Shown: piece by piece, positions 25,541 to 35,539 of the stretch
Position numbering within the stretch: the first letter of the stretch is position 1
Layout: every line of letters starts with the position of its first letter
Assembly (NCBI RefSeq): GCF_000960085.1
Contig: NZ_JYGT01000006.1
Coordinates: 60,888-124,887 of the forward strand
Reading direction: 5' to 3'
DNA length: 64,000 nucleotides
Origin: Streptococcus infantis
GTDB lineage: Bacteria > Bacillota > Bacilli > Lactobacillales > Streptococcaceae
Program-made: the position numbers and the translations under genes
The notes under the pieces: model-generated
What the model was told of the DNA's origin: nothing
Database searches by the model: none
Seen by the model: only the letters and a program-made list of their open reading frames with translations

Positions 25541-25960
25541 TTAAAATTTTCTATCTAAATAATTTTGCAAAATCAACTGAGCGGCTAATTTATCGATAAC
25601 TTTTTTACGCTTATTACGACTAACATCTGCTTGCTCAATTAACATGCGCTCTGCAGCAACCGTGGTCAGGCGCTCATCCTGGTATTCTACTGGCAAACCA
25701 AAAAGTTCTTCCAGTTTTGCTCCATATGCTTGACTCGCTTCCACGCGCGGTCCACTGGTATTGTTCATATTTTTAGGTAAACCAACAACAAAGCGCTCCA
25801 CCTTATAGCTATCAACCAATTCCTTGAGTCGTTCAAAACCGAACTCTCCCTGGTCTTCATTGATTTGGATGATTTCGAGCCCTTGTGCTGTAAACCCTAA
25901 CGGATCGCTAATCGCTACTCCTACCGTTTTGGAACCAACGTCCAACCCCATAATTCTCAT
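25541..25960 (-). CDS. ruvX: Holliday junction resolvase-like RuvX/YqgF
   Basis: 139 residues. RNase H-like fold with [22 protein letters not shown] (catalytic Asp near 6), [11 protein letters not shown] and [15 protein letters not shown]. YqgF proteins act as nucleases on 16S rRNA 5' ends or Holliday junctions. Follows ireB by 3 bases. Confidence 0.93.
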   Translation of the reverse strand: MRIMGLDVGSKTVGVAISDPLGFTAQGLEIIQINEDQGEFGFERLKELVDSYKVERFVVGLPKNMNNTSGPRVEASQAYGAKLEELFGLPVEYQDERLTTVAAERMLIEQADVSRNKRKKVIDKLAAQLILQNYLDRKF

Positions 25961-25963
25961 AGA

Positions 25964-26230
25964 TTATAGATCGACTCCTTGTCCTTTAAGGTAGTAGCGG
26001 ACCAATTCTTCAACAATCTCATCGCGTTCGTATTTACGGATTTGATTTCTTGCGTTATTGTAACGAGGAACGTAAGCTGGGTCTCCACTGAGAACATAGC
26101 CCACAATTTGATTAATAGGGTTATACCCCTTCTCATTCAATGAAGCATAGACTTCTGTCAATGTTTCACTAATTTCTTTTTTATTGGAATCATCCAATTT
26201 AAAACGTACGGTTTCTTCAGTAAATCCCAT
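25964..26230 (-). CDS. ireB: IreB family regulatory phosphoprotein
   Basis: 88 residues. The ATG at 26230 ([14 protein letters not shown]) was chosen because the protein family starts there and GAGGG precedes it. IreB/YrzL (UPF0297) motifs include [37 protein letters not shown]. In Enterococcus IreB is a substrate of the Ser/Thr kinase IreK; the two Thr residues near the N-terminus fit such control. Confidence 0.93.
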   Translation of the reverse strand: MGFTEETVRFKLDDSNKKEISETLTEVYASLNEKGYNPINQIVGYVLSGDPAYVPRYNNARNQIRKYERDEIVEELVRYYLKGQGVDL

Positions 26231-26327
26231 TCTAACACCCTCTTTCCTTAGAATAGTACTATTATAGCACATTCACAGTCGTTCTACAAATCACACAGTC
26301 TGATTTTGTTGATTTTCTGCGACTTTC

Positions 26328-26900
26328 TTACTGGACTGTCGCACCACTCGCAACTCGATTTGCGATATACTCTTCTGGTTCGTTTTTTAGTAGATTTTCT
26401 AATCCCACATTTTTTAAATATTCGCTTTCGCTTGCCTTTTTAACGTCTAGAACTTGAAAATCATAACTTGTTTTTGTTTCAATCTCGGTTTCACTTAAAA
26501 GATTGGTTTCAAGACTAAAACCAGGAATTTTTCGAGCTGCTTGAACTGACTCATCTTTATCCTCCACCTCTTTCAAAGCTTTCTTTGCATCTTCCAACCC
26601 ATGTTCTGCAATGAAACTCTTGAGTTCATCTGAAACTGGTCGTTTCTGCTGAATCGTTAAGGTCAAGAATTGTTTGTCCTTATATGTAATGGTCTGAGTT
26701 TGTTTAACCCCATTTTCATTGGCTGGAAAAACTAGAGTTTTGGTAACCACAGTATTTTTTGCTGCATTTTCTAGAACTGGCAAATTAGATTGGAGAATTT
26801 CTGTCGTTGTATCTTTAGCAGGTTCCGCAGATTCTTTTTTCTGACCACAACCAGCTAGTAAAAATAGAAGGGCAACTATACCGATTACTATCTTCTTCAT
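26328..26900 (-). CDS. Lipoprotein of unknown function
   Basis: 190 residues from the ATG at 26900 (AAGGA nine bases upstream; a TTG six bases earlier is too close to that site). Lipobox LLAGCGQ. The mature part carries TKTLVFPANENGVKQTQTITYKDKQFLTLTIQQKRP and two helical regions, resembling DUF1307/YehR-type lipoproteins. Position between spx and ireB matches a pneumococcal lipoprotein gene as I recall. Confidence 0.8.
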   Translation of the reverse strand: MKKIVIGIVALLFLLAGCGQKKESAEPAKDTTTEILQSNLPVLENAAKNTVVTKTLVFPANENGVKQTQTITYKDKQFLTLTIQQKRPVSDELKSFIAEHGLEDAKKALKEVEDKDESVQAARKIPGFSLETNLLSETEIETKTSYDFQVLDVKKASESEYLKNVGLENLLKNEPEEYIANRVASGATVQ

Positions 26901-26960
26901 ATTCAATTTTCCTTATTTACCTATCAAATAAGGCCAGGAGTCACTCCCAGCCTTTATGTT

Positions 26961-27359
26961 TTATAGTGCTGCACGTAAACGTGCTTCTGCATTTTCTACA
27001 TTGCGGACAGAGCGTGGCAAGAAGGCACGAATGTCGTCTTCTTTATAGCCAACTTGCAAACGTTTCTCGTCAACAAGAATTGGACTTTTTAGGATACGTG
27101 GTGTTTCCATTATTAAGGTGAGCACCTCATTGACACTCAAATCTTCGATATCAACTCCAAGAGCTTTAGCGTAGCGATTCTTTGATGATACGATGCTCGC
27201 AATTCCATTGTCTGTTTTTGTTAGAATATCTAATAATTCTTCTCTAGAAATCCCCTCTTTACCGAGGTTTTGTTCTTTATAACTTAACTGGTGGGCATTG
27301 AGCCAGGTTTTCGCTTTTTTACAGCTAGTACAACTTGAGACTGTATAAATTTTGATCAT
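26961..27359 (-). CDS. spxA: Spx-family redox-sensing regulator
   Basis: 132 residues with an ArsC-like fold. The CTSC redox pair is at 10-13 (YTVSSCTSCKKAKTWL) and the RNAP-contacting region includes GIASIVSSKNRYAKALG and SPILVDEKRLQVGYKEDDIRAFLPR. Spx binds the RNA polymerase alpha subunit and redirects transcription under oxidative stress. Streptococci carry two copies; which one this is cannot be told here. Extended -10 TGGTATAAT at 27401-27409. Confidence 0.92.
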   Translation of the reverse strand: MIKIYTVSSCTSCKKAKTWLNAHQLSYKEQNLGKEGISREELLDILTKTDNGIASIVSSKNRYAKALGVDIEDLSVNEVLTLIMETPRILKSPILVDEKRLQVGYKEDDIRAFLPRSVRNVENAEARLRAAL

Positions 27360-27494
27360 GTACCTACCCCTTTCGCTACATGTTATTATCAGTTTAGTCT
27401 ATTATACCATAAAAAACATCGGACTTGCGACCTATTTTTGAAAAAAATAAACTTTTTTTGAGTTTTTCCAACTTTTTTATTGACAAAACACGAA

Positions 27495-30155
27495 CTATAA
27501 CCACTCTCTGTACTTCTTAATGTAAAACTTCTTAATAACGGTAACGCTAAACATGTACAAGAAAATAATACCGACCAAGAACAAGAAGTATGGAAGTCCC
27601 AATGGAGCTAAACGAAGGATATTTACTAGTGGTCCATAAGGTAAACTAGTTACAAAGAAAGCTGCAACCAAAGTCATCAAAATCACAAGCCAAGCTGGTC
27701 TACTTTGTACAAAAGGAACTTTTGCTGTACGAAGCATATGGATAACCATGGTTTGAGACCACATAGATTCGATGAACCATCCTGTTTGGAACAAGATGAT
27801 AAACTGAAGGGCAGATTCAGAACCATGAACATAATGATGGCCAGTCACCAAAGGAACAATGATAAAGTAGAGGAAGATAAAGGTCAAAATATCAAAGATA
27901 GATGAGATTGGACCCATCCAAACCATAAATCGTGTAATGGATTTTGCTTCCCATGTATGAGGTTGTTTGAGGAAGTCTTGATCCACATTATCAAATGGCA
28001 ATGCCACACAAGACAAATCATAGACTAGATTTAGGACAATGAGATGAACAGGAGCCATTGGTAAAAATGGCAAGAAGATACTCGCAACAAGGAGTGAGAA
28101 GATATTCCCAAAGTTTGAACTAACGGTCATCTTGATGTACTTGGTCATGTTGGCGTAGACCTTGCGACCCTCAACGATACCTGTTTCAAGGACCATGAGG
28201 TCCTTGTCTAGCAAAATAACATCCGCAGTTTCCTTGGCGATATCAACTGCTGTATCCACAGAAATACCAACATCCGCCACCTTCATGGATGGGGCATCGT
28301 TAATACCGTCACCCATATAACCAACTCCATGACCATTTCTCTTCAACTGTTGAATGATACGCGCTTTTTGGTCAGGTGACAATTTAGCAAAGACTGTTAC
28401 TTTTTCAACAACATCTGCCAATTCTTGGTCTGTCATTTGGTCGATATCAGCTCCCAAAAGGATATGTTCAACATCCAAACCAACCTTTTCACAGATGGCT
28501 TGGGTTACTTTTTCATTATCCCCAGTTAAAATCTTTGTTTTGACACCATGCTCAAGCAGAGCCTGAATAGCTGGTGCTGCAGATGGTTTTGGTGGATCCA
28601 AGAAGGCAAGATAACCAGTAAGGATCATGTCACTTTCATCAGTCACGGTATAAGCATAGTCTTCACGTAGACCTGATTTGTAACCTACACCTAAGACACG
28701 TAAACCTTGACGGTTTAATTGCGCAACTTCTGCTAGTACTTCTTGACGAATGTCTTCGGTTAGGGGAATGATTTCTCCACGGTACTCCACATGTGTCGAA
28801 ATGTTCAACATTTCTTCTAAAGCGCCTTTGGTAACCATACTAACGACATTACTATCATCTTTGACGATAACACTCATGCGTCTACGTTCAAAATCAAATG
28901 GTAGTTCGTCGATTTTTTGGAAACTAGTATCTAAATTTTGTAGGATAGCGTGTTCTTTGGACTCTTTTTCAGTTCTACTGATGATAGCACGGTCCATCAA
29001 GTTTTTCAAACCGGTTTGAAAATGTGAATTTAGATAAGCTCTTCTTAAGACCGCCATATCCAAATCACCGTGGATATCCAAAGGATATTCTAAAACAATC
29101 TCATCCTGCGTTAAAGTTCCAGTTTTGTCCGTACATAGGATATCGATTGCTCCTAAGTCCTGGATAGCGTTGAGTTTTTTGATGACCACCTTTTCCTTGG
29201 CCATGATAATAGAACCTTTGGCCAAGCTGGCTGTAATAATCATTGGAAGCATTTCTGGTGTAAGTCCGACACCAACACTCAAGGCAAAGACTCCAGCCTC
29301 TAGCCAGTCTCCATCGGTCAAACCATTTGCAAAAAACACGATCGGAACCATGACAAGCATCAAACGAATCAAGAGCCAGGAAATGCTGTTCATTTCACGT
29401 TCAAAAGAAGTTGGTTCATCGTAGGTGTTGAGAGTCTGTTCAATAGCTCCCATCATGGTGTCATCACCAACAGCTAGAATCATAGCTGTAGCACTTCCTG
29501 AGATAACGTTTGTCCCCATGAAGGCTAAAGATTCTGCTTCTAACAGGCTCTCTACATTTTGAGTAGTAGCTTTATTTAAAGCAAGCTTTTCGACTGCATC
29601 ACTTTCTCCAGTCAAACCTGACTGTTGAACAAAAAAGTCTCGTGATTCAAATAAGATGACATCTGCTGGAATCATATCTCCAGCGCTCAATTTCACAAGA
29701 TCTCCCACAACCAACTCATCGATAGGCAACTCTTGTTCAAGACCATCACGAATAACAGTTGCTGTATTGACAATCATTTTTGAAAGATTGGTTGTTGCCT
29801 TGTCGCTCCGCAATTCTTGGACAAAACGAATACCTCCTGAAATCAAAACCAAGACAACGATAATGATAGAAGTCGTTGGATCCTCTTGACCGGGTTTGGC
29901 AAGCCAGACGTTTGTAACGAGAGAGATAAAGGCAATCACAAGCAAAATGATTGTGAAAGGATTGATAATGGACTCATAAATCTTTTTAAAGATGGAATCC
30001 TCTTGACCCTTTGTGATGGTGTTTTCACCATATAGGTCACGGTTTTCTTCGACTTGTTCTGAATCTAAGCCTTTTAGACTTGTATGGTAAAAAGCTAGAC
30101 TTTCTTTGAATGGAGTTTGAATAGCTGCTGCTAATCTTTCTTTTGTAGTTTTCAT
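27495..30155 (-). CDS. mgtA: Magnesium-translocating P-type ATPase MgtA
   Basis: 886 residues of P-type ATPase class IIIB. Actuator LTGESDAVEK, phosphorylation site CTDKTGTLT, nucleotide-binding ELPFDFERRRMSVI and MVTKGALEEML, hinge MGDGINDAPSMKVADVGISVD, and ten membrane helices including PFTIILLVIAF and the class-typical NLVYDLSCVALPFDNVD. Imports Mg2+ at low supply. An M-box Mg2+ riboswitch, a 23-codon leader ORF and two competing hairpins precede it, so expression is expected when Mg2+ is scarce. Confidence 0.95.
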   Translation of the reverse strand: MKTTKERLAAAIQTPFKESLAFYHTSLKGLDSEQVEENRDLYGENTITKGQEDSIFKKIYESIINPFTIILLVIAFISLVTNVWLAKPGQEDPTTSIIIVVLVLISGGIRFVQELRSDKATTNLSKMIVNTATVIRDGLEQELPIDELVVGDLVKLSAGDMIPADVILFESRDFFVQQSGLTGESDAVEKLALNKATTQNVESLLEAESLAFMGTNVISGSATAMILAVGDDTMMGAIEQTLNTYDEPTSFEREMNSISWLLIRLMLVMVPIVFFANGLTDGDWLEAGVFALSVGVGLTPEMLPMIITASLAKGSIIMAKEKVVIKKLNAIQDLGAIDILCTDKTGTLTQDEIVLEYPLDIHGDLDMAVLRRAYLNSHFQTGLKNLMDRAIISRTEKESKEHAILQNLDTSFQKIDELPFDFERRRMSVIVKDDSNVVSMVTKGALEEMLNISTHVEYRGEIIPLTEDIRQEVLAEVAQLNRQGLRVLGVGYKSGLREDYAYTVTDESDMILTGYLAFLDPPKPSAAPAIQALLEHGVKTKILTGDNEKVTQAICEKVGLDVEHILLGADIDQMTDQELADVVEKVTVFAKLSPDQKARIIQQLKRNGHGVGYMGDGINDAPSMKVADVGISVDTAVDIAKETADVILLDKDLMVLETGIVEGRKVYANMTKYIKMTVSSNFGNIFSLLVASIFLPFLPMAPVHLIVLNLVYDLSCVALPFDNVDQDFLKQPHTWEAKSITRFMVWMGPISSIFDILTFIFLYFIIVPLVTGHHYVHGSESALQFIILFQTGWFIESMWSQTMVIHMLRTAKVPFVQSRPAWLVILMTLVAAFFVTSLPYGPLVNILRLAPLGLPYFLFLVGIIFLYMFSVTVIKKFYIKKYREWL

Positions 30156-30169
30156 TGGTTTCTCCTATC

Positions 30170-30250
30170 TGTATGAATAGTGATTTCATACACAGGGACC
30201 AATCACTTTATAAGGACAGAACGACACAAATCAGCGATTGGCTGTGTATG
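30170..30250 (-). promoter_or_regulatory. Mutually exclusive hairpins between leader ORF and mgtA
   Basis: Structure A pairs the leader ORF segment 30233-30250 (CATACACAG plus CCAATCGCT) with 30187-30195 and 30199-30207 (CTGTGTATG and AGTGATTGG), 18 bp with a 3-base bulge and one G-U pair. Structure B pairs 30185-30192 (TGTATGAA) with 30170-30177 (TTCATACA). Both need 30187-30192, so only one can form. A ribosome on the leader ORF would block A. Confidence 0.65.
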
Positions 30251-30279
30251 TGCGGTTCTGGATGATCGTCAATTTGCAT
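30208..30279 (-). CDS. 23-codon leader ORF upstream of mgtA
   Basis: Starts at ATG 30279 with a strong AAGGAG about 8 bases upstream, as good as any real gene nearby, and stops at TAA 30208, 52 bases before the mgtA ATG. The peptide begins MQIDDHPEPHIHSQ and ends in a hydrophobic CVVLSL. The DDHPEP run recalls the acidic/proline-rich EPDP start of the Salmonella and E. coli MgtL leader peptide, whose translation falters in low Mg2+. Function as a sensor is inference; the ORF and site are seen directly. Confidence 0.6.
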   Translation of the reverse strand: MQIDDHPEPHIHSQSLICVVLSL

Positions 30280-30314
30280 CGTTTGTCTCCTTTCTTTGTT
30301 TTAAAACAGCAGAA

Positions 30315-30339
30315 AGTCCTGCCATAAAATGGCAGGACT
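30315..30339 (-). terminator. Expression-platform hairpin of the mgtA M-box
   Basis: 11-bp stem AGTCCTGCCAT / ATGGCAGGACT with a 3-base loop, followed on the minus strand by TTTCTGCTGTTTT. The U-run is imperfect, so termination may be partial. Confidence 0.75.
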
Positions 30340-30358
30340 AAAAAACTTATTGTCTGTT

Positions 30359-30503
30359 TTCGTTCAAGCTTTAACTCCATAGGGCGATGTAATGAGCTTA
30401 GTCTTGACCTTCGCGACCAGGACTGTTGACCAACGAGTAGTGTCTCCACTGCTTTGCGGTAGTCATCCGTATCCCTATGGTAGCCTCACCTACCGTTTTC
30501 GCC
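30359..30503 (-). ncRNA. M-box (ykoK) magnesium riboswitch
   Basis: The minus strand carries the family's conserved order: GGTAGGTGAGGCTACCATAG, GATACGGATGACTACCGC, a GGTCAACAG-type loop, AAGACTAAGCTCATTACATCG and CTATGGAGTTAAAGCTTGAACG. The 5' CCATAGGG pairs with the 3' CCCTATGG to close P1. Located in the mgtA leader directly behind a strong promoter. M-boxes fold with Mg2+ to shut off Mg2+ transporter genes. Confidence 0.92.
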
Positions 30504-30507
30504 TTTC

Positions 30508-30536
30508 AGTATAAACCTTTAACTAGTAAAAGTCAA
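30508..30536 (-). promoter_or_regulatory. Promoter of the mgtA leader
   Basis: Minus strand -35 TTGACT (30531-30536), 17 bp, -10 TATACT (30508-30513); transcription should start near 30501 at the riboswitch. Confidence 0.85.
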
Positions 30537-30554
30537 CGATTTATCTCAATTTTC

Positions 30555-31616
30555 TTAGATTACGATTAATTCTTTTGGAGCAAGGGTTAATAACTCACAA
30601 CCTGTATCTGTAATCAAGATATCATCTTCGATACGAACACCGTATTTACCTTCAATATAAATACCAGGTTCATCAGTCAAGACCATTCCAGATTTAATAA
30701 CTTCTTTGGAAGTTTGGCTAAAGTAAGGTTCTTCGTGGATATCAAGTCCGATACCATGCCCGATACCGTGTGTAAAGTATTCGCCATAGCCTGCTTCTAC
30801 AATAATATCACGAGGGATTTTATCAAAATCACGGAAACCTAAGCCATCCTTAGCTTGGTCAATCAGAGCTTGGTTAGCCTTCAAAACAGTGTTGTAGATT
30901 TCTGCTTGTTCATCACTGACATGGCCTAGATAGATGGTACGTGTCATATCACTGACATAGTGGTCATAAAGGCAACCGAAGTCCATGGTGATTGCTTCGC
31001 CTAGTTCTACTGGCTTGTGCATTGGGTGGGCGTGAGGTTTAGAAGAGTTGATCCCACTCGCTAGAATCGTGTCAAAAGACAAACCAGCAGCGCCTAATTC
31101 ACGCATACGGAAGTCCAGGAAGTTGGCAATTTCAATCTCTGTCTTACCTGGCTTGATAAAGTCAAGAGCATCGTGGAAAGCTTGGTCTGAGATGGAACAA
31201 GCCTTACGAATAGTCGCAATCTCTGTCTCATCCTTAATCATACGAAGGGCTTCAACAAACTGTGTCTGTGGAACTAGTTCTAAACCTTCAAAGGCGGTTT
31301 GCATGCGATGGTAATAAGAAACTGAAATCTCATCTTCAAAACCGATACGAGAAAGGCCCATATCTTTTGCAATCTTTGCGATAGTTGCCAACTCATCACG
31401 TTCTGCAAAAATCTCAAAGCCAGTAACTTCTTGCTTGGCAGCGATAATATAGCGGGCATCTGTCACCAAGACTTGACGGTCACGACTGATAAAGACCGTT
31501 CCATTTGAACCCCAAAATCCTGTCAAATAGTAGACATTTTTAAGGTTATTGATAATGATTCCATCTAGTTCTTTTTCTTGCATTTTATCTAAAAATGCTT
31601 GCACACGTTTATTCAT
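30555..31616 (-). CDS. M24-family Xaa-Pro aminopeptidase/dipeptidase
   Basis: 353 residues. The creatinase-like N-domain is followed by the pita-bread peptidase domain with metal ligands in [31 protein letters not shown] and [18 protein letters not shown]. Removes N-terminal residues before proline or splits Xaa-Pro dipeptides using two Mn/Co ions. Overlaps the end of uvrA by 8 bases, so it is coupled to it. Whether it is the PepP or PepQ type cannot be settled here. Confidence 0.92.
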   Translation of the reverse strand: MNKRVQAFLDKMQEKELDGIIINNLKNVYYLTGFWGSNGTVFISRDRQVLVTDARYIIAAKQEVTGFEIFAERDELATIAKIAKDMGLSRIGFEDEISVSYYHRMQTAFEGLELVPQTQFVEALRMIKDETEIATIRKACSISDQAFHDALDFIKPGKTEIEIANFLDFRMRELGAAGLSFDTILASGINSSKPHAHPMHKPVELGEAITMDFGCLYDHYVSDMTRTIYLGHVSDEQAEIYNTVLKANQALIDQAKDGLGFRDFDKIPRDIIVEAGYGEYFTHGIGHGIGLDIHEEPYFSQTSKEVIKSGMVLTDEPGIYIEGKYGVRIEDDILITDTGCELLTLAPKELIVI

Positions 31617-34440
31617 GATGTAACTTTCCTTTCAAATACTGTCCTGTATAGCTAGCTTCATTGGTAGCTACTTCCTCTGGTGTTCCTGTTGCGATAATAG
31701 TTCCGCCACCGACACCACCTTCTGGACCTAGGTCGATGATATGGTCTGCTGTTTTGATAACATCTAGATTGTGCTCAATGACGAGAACTGTATTTCCATC
31801 ATCGACAAAGCGGGACAAAACGGTGAGTAGGCGAGCGATGTCCTCAGTATGCAACCCAGTTGTCGGTTCATCTAAAATATAGAAAGACTTACCTGTCGAA
31901 CGCTTGTGGAGTTCACTAGCCAGCTTCATACGCTGGGCTTCTCCACCAGAGAGTGTCGTAGCTGGTTGTCCCAAAGTCACATATCCTAGACCAACATCTT
32001 TGATGGTCTGGAGTTTGCGTTGAATTTTCGGAATATGTTGGAAAAATTCTACTGCGTCATTGACCGTCATATCCAAGACTTGCGAGATATTCTTTTCCTT
32101 GTAGTGAACTTCTAGCGTTTCACTGTTGTAGCGAGTCCCATGACAGACTTCGCAGGCTACGTAAACATCTGGCAAGAAGTGCATCTCAATCTTGATAATC
32201 CCGTCACCCGAGCAAGCTTCACAGCGACCGCCCTTGACGTTGAAACTGAAACGCCCCTTCTTATAGCCACGAATCTTGGCTTCATTTGTCTGAGCAAAGA
32301 GGTCCCGAATGTCATCAAAAACACCTGTATAGGTAGCAGGGTTAGACCTCGGTGTTCGTCCGATTGGACTTTGGTCAATATCTATCAGACGGTCGATATG
32401 TTCAATCCCTGTAATGGTTTTAAACTTACCAGGCTTGTCTGAATTGCGATTGAGCTTTTGTGCAATGGCTTTTTTGAGAATACTGTTAATGAGGGTCGAC
32501 TTCCCTGAACCAGAAACACCCGTTACTGCAATGAATTTCCCTAATGGGAAGCGAGCAGTGATATTTTGCAAGTTGTTCTCACGCGCACCTGTCACTTCGA
32601 TAAAGCGACCATTGCCTACACGGCGTTCTTGCGGCACTGGAATCGCGCGTTTTCCTGATAGATACTGTCCTGTAATGGATTTGCTGTTGCGAGCTACCTG
32701 CTTAGGCGTTCCTGCAGCAACAATTTCTCCACCAAAGACACCCGCTCCAGGACCGACGTCAATCAAATAATCCGCCTCTCGCATGGTATCTTCATCATGT
32801 TCTACTACGATCAAGGTGTTCCCCAAATCACGCATCTTTTTCAGACTGGCAATCAGACGGTCATTGTCCCTCTGGTGAAGACCGATGGACGGCTCATCTA
32901 AGATATAGAGGACTCCTGAGAGATTGGAACCAATCTGAGTCGCCAAGCGAATACGTTGGCTCTCCCCACCTGATAATGTTCCTGCTGAACGAGAAAGTGT
33001 CAGATAGTTAAGTCCGACATTATTAAGGAAGGTCAAGCGGTCTTTGACTTCCTTAAGAATTGGACGAGCAATGATGGCTTCATTTTTTGATAGGGTCAAC
33101 CGATCAATAGCTTCCAAATGGTCTGCGATGGAGAGGTCTGAAATTTCTCCGATATGGAGCCCTTTTTCTCCCCCTACTCGAACAGATAAGGCTTGGTCAT
33201 TGAGACGATAACCATGACAAGTGCCACAAGTCAGCTCGTTCATATAGAGACGCATTTGTGTACGAGTGTAGTCGCTATTGGTTTCATGATAGCGACGCTT
33301 GATATTACCAATCACTCCTTCAAATGGAATATCGATATCACGAACTCCGCCGAATTCATTTTCATAGTGGAAATGGAATTCTTTCCCATCTGAACCATAG
33401 AAAATGAGATGTTTATTCTCTTCAGACAACTCCTCAAAAGGCGTATCCATATCCACTCCAAAAGCTGTCATGGCTTGTTCCAGCATATTTGGATAATAGT
33501 TAGAAGAGATTGGATTCCAAGGCGCTAAGGCTCCCTCGCGAAGAGTCTTGCTAGCATCTGGTACAACTAAATCCGTATCAACCTCTAGCTTGATTCCCAA
33601 ACCATCACACTCACTACAGGAGCCAAAGGGTGCATTGAAGGAGAAGAGACGAGGTTCTAACTCTGGAACCGTAAATCCACATACTGGACAAGCATAGTGT
33701 TCTGAAAAGAGCAACTCTGAATCATCCATAGTATCAATAACGACATAACCTTCAGCGATACGGAGAGCTGCTTCAATCGAATCAAAAAGACGACTACGGA
33801 TACCATCCTTGATGATGATACGGTCTACCACCACATCGATGGTGTGTTGTTTATTCTTTTCAAGTTCAGGAACTTCAGTCACATCATAGACAACCCCATC
33901 GACACGGACACGGACGTAACCATCCTTTTGAATCTTTTCAATCAGAGTCTTATGCTGACCCTTTTTCTTACGAATAACAGGAGCTAGAATCTGCAAGCGT
34001 TGGCGCTCTGGTAATTCCAAGACCTTGTCTACAATCTGTTCGACAGACGAAGCCTTGATAGCGCCATGTCCATTGATACAGTAGGGTGTTCCTACACGAG
34101 CATAGAGGAGACGGAGATAGTCGTTGATTTCCGTCGTAGTACCGACAGTCGAACGTGGATTTTTACTAGTCGTTTTCTGGTCAATGGAAATAGCAGGACT
34201 AAGACCATCGATAGAGTCCACATCTGGTTTCTCCATATTCCCTAAGAACTGACGAGCGTAGGCTGATAGACTCTCAACATAGCGACGTTGCCCTTCTGCA
34301 TACAGGGTATCAAAGGCAAGACTGGACTTGCCCGAACCCGACAGCCCCGTCACCACAACTAGCTTGTCACGTGGAATTTCCACATCAATATTTTTTAAAT
34401 TATGGGCGCGTGCCCCATGGATGACAATCTTATCTTGCAT
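31609..34440 (-). CDS. uvrA: Excinuclease ABC subunit A
   Basis: 943 residues from the ATG at 34440 ([19 protein letters not shown]); an earlier in-frame ATG lies inside the -10 element. Two ATPase modules: Walker [14 protein letters not shown] and [10 protein letters not shown], signatures LSGGESQR and LSGGEAQR. Zinc modules are [14 protein letters not shown] and [14 protein letters not shown]. Recognises bulky DNA lesions and loads UvrB. Extended -10 promoter TGGTATAAT at 34472-34480. Confidence 0.98.
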   Translation of the reverse strand: MQDKIVIHGARAHNLKNIDVEIPRDKLVVVTGLSGSGKSSLAFDTLYAEGQRRYVESLSAYARQFLGNMEKPDVDSIDGLSPAISIDQKTTSKNPRSTVGTTTEINDYLRLLYARVGTPYCINGHGAIKASSVEQIVDKVLELPERQRLQILAPVIRKKKGQHKTLIEKIQKDGYVRVRVDGVVYDVTEVPELEKNKQHTIDVVVDRIIIKDGIRSRLFDSIEAALRIAEGYVVIDTMDDSELLFSEHYACPVCGFTVPELEPRLFSFNAPFGSCSECDGLGIKLEVDTDLVVPDASKTLREGALAPWNPISSNYYPNMLEQAMTAFGVDMDTPFEELSEENKHLIFYGSDGKEFHFHYENEFGGVRDIDIPFEGVIGNIKRRYHETNSDYTRTQMRLYMNELTCGTCHGYRLNDQALSVRVGGEKGLHIGEISDLSIADHLEAIDRLTLSKNEAIIARPILKEVKDRLTFLNNVGLNYLTLSRSAGTLSGGESQRIRLATQIGSNLSGVLYILDEPSIGLHQRDNDRLIASLKKMRDLGNTLIVVEHDEDTMREADYLIDVGPGAGVFGGEIVAAGTPKQVARNSKSITGQYLSGKRAIPVPQERRVGNGRFIEVTGARENNLQNITARFPLGKFIAVTGVSGSGKSTLINSILKKAIAQKLNRNSDKPGKFKTITGIEHIDRLIDIDQSPIGRTPRSNPATYTGVFDDIRDLFAQTNEAKIRGYKKGRFSFNVKGGRCEACSGDGIIKIEMHFLPDVYVACEVCHGTRYNSETLEVHYKEKNISQVLDMTVNDAVEFFQHIPKIQRKLQTIKDVGLGYVTLGQPATTLSGGEAQRMKLASELHKRSTGKSFYILDEPTTGLHTEDIARLLTVLSRFVDDGNTVLVIEHNLDVIKTADHIIDLGPEGGVGGGTIIATGTPEEVATNEASYTGQYLKGKLHHE

Positions 34441-34471
34441 ATTACTTCTTTCTAGTTCATTGTTGCTTTCC

Positions 34472-34480
34472 ATTATACCA
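34472..34480 (-). promoter_or_regulatory. Extended -10 promoter of uvrA
   Basis: Minus strand TGGTATAAT, about 32 bases before the ATG at 34440. Confidence 0.7.
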
Positions 34481-34582
34481 AAAAAAGTGAAATTCTATTA
34501 CCAAAAAAGGCGAATTTGTAGTATAATAGTACGGTGCTAAAAATCACTTAAACACAGAATAGATTAGGAAAGGATAGGGGAT

Positions 34583-35527
34583 ATGAAACAAGTCTTTCTC
34601 TCAACAACAACTGAATTTAAAGAGATCGATACGCTCCAGCCGGGCACTTGGATCAATCTCGTCAATCCTACCCAAAGCGAATCGATGGAAATTGCTTCTG
34701 CTTTTGAGATTGATATCGCGGATCTCCGTGCACCACTCGATGCGGAAGAAATGTCTCGTATCACGATTGAAGATGAATACACTCTGATCATCGTAGACGT
34801 TCCCATTACTGAAGAGAGAAATAATCGCACCTACTATGTGACTATCCCCTTAGGGATTATCATCACAGAAGAGGCTATTATTACCACTTGTTTGGAACCT
34901 CTACCGCTTCTAGATATCTTCATCAACCGTAGACTTCGGAATTTCTATACCTTTATGCGTTCGCGCTTTATCTTTCAAATCCTCTACCGCAACGCTGAAA
35001 TATACCTGACAGCCCTTCGTTCAATTGAACGTAAGAGTGACCAGATTGAAAGCCAGCTACATCAATCCACTCGAAACGAAGAATTGATTGAACTCATGGA
35101 GTTGGAAAAGACTATCGTCTACTTTAAAGCCTCTCTTAAGACAAATGAGCGCGTGATTAAAAAGTTGACCAGCGCAACTAGTAATATTAAAAAATACCTT
35201 GAGGACGAAGACCTGCTGGAAGATACCTTGATTGAAACCCAACAGGCCATTGAGATGGCAGACATTTATGGAAATATCTTGCACTCAATGACAGATACCT
35301 TTGCATCAATTATTTCAAACAACCAGAATAATATCATGAAAACCTTGGCCCTTGTGACCATCGTTATGTCTATCCCAACCATGATCTTCTCGGCTTACGG
35401 TATGAACTTTAAAGACAATGAAATCCCTCTAAACGGGGAACCAAACGCTTTTTGGCTCATCGTCTTTATCGCCTTTGCTATGAGTGTTTCTCTCACTCTT
35501 TACCTCATCCATAAAAAATGGTTCTAA
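34583..35527 (+). CDS. corA: CorA-family divalent cation transporter
   Basis: 314 residues. A large N-terminal cytoplasmic domain with long helices, then two C-terminal membrane helices. The pore signature YGMN is in FSAYGMNFKDNE, with ALVTIVMSIPTMIF before it. Moves Mg2+ or related ions down the gradient. Divergent from uvrA with TATAAT at 34522-34527. Followed after 12 bases by the DUF1129 gene. Confidence 0.94.
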   Translation: MKQVFLSTTTEFKEIDTLQPGTWINLVNPTQSESMEIASAFEIDIADLRAPLDAEEMSRITIEDEYTLIIVDVPITEERNNRTYYVTIPLGIIITEEAIITTCLEPLPLLDIFINRRLRNFYTFMRSRFIFQILYRNAEIYLTALRSIERKSDQIESQLHQSTRNEELIELMELEKTIVYFKASLKTNERVIKKLTSATSNIKKYLEDEDLLEDTLIETQQAIEMADIYGNILHSMTDTFASIISNNQNNIMKTLALVTIVMSIPTMIFSAYGMNFKDNEIPLNGEPNAFWLIVFIAFAMSVSLTLYLIHKKWF

Positions 35528-35539
35528 ACAGGAGTTATT

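Noticed and set aside
30231..30449. 72-codon frame on the minus strand
   Set aside because: It covers the M-box and its hairpin, has no ribosome binding site and no protein-like composition.
33969..33976. TACGAATA preceded by a T-tract on the plus strand, like a cin-box
   Set aside because: It is the antisense of common Ile-Arg-Lys codons inside uvrA, with no gene start downstream; the same string recurs antisense in other genes (near 31205 and 55346).
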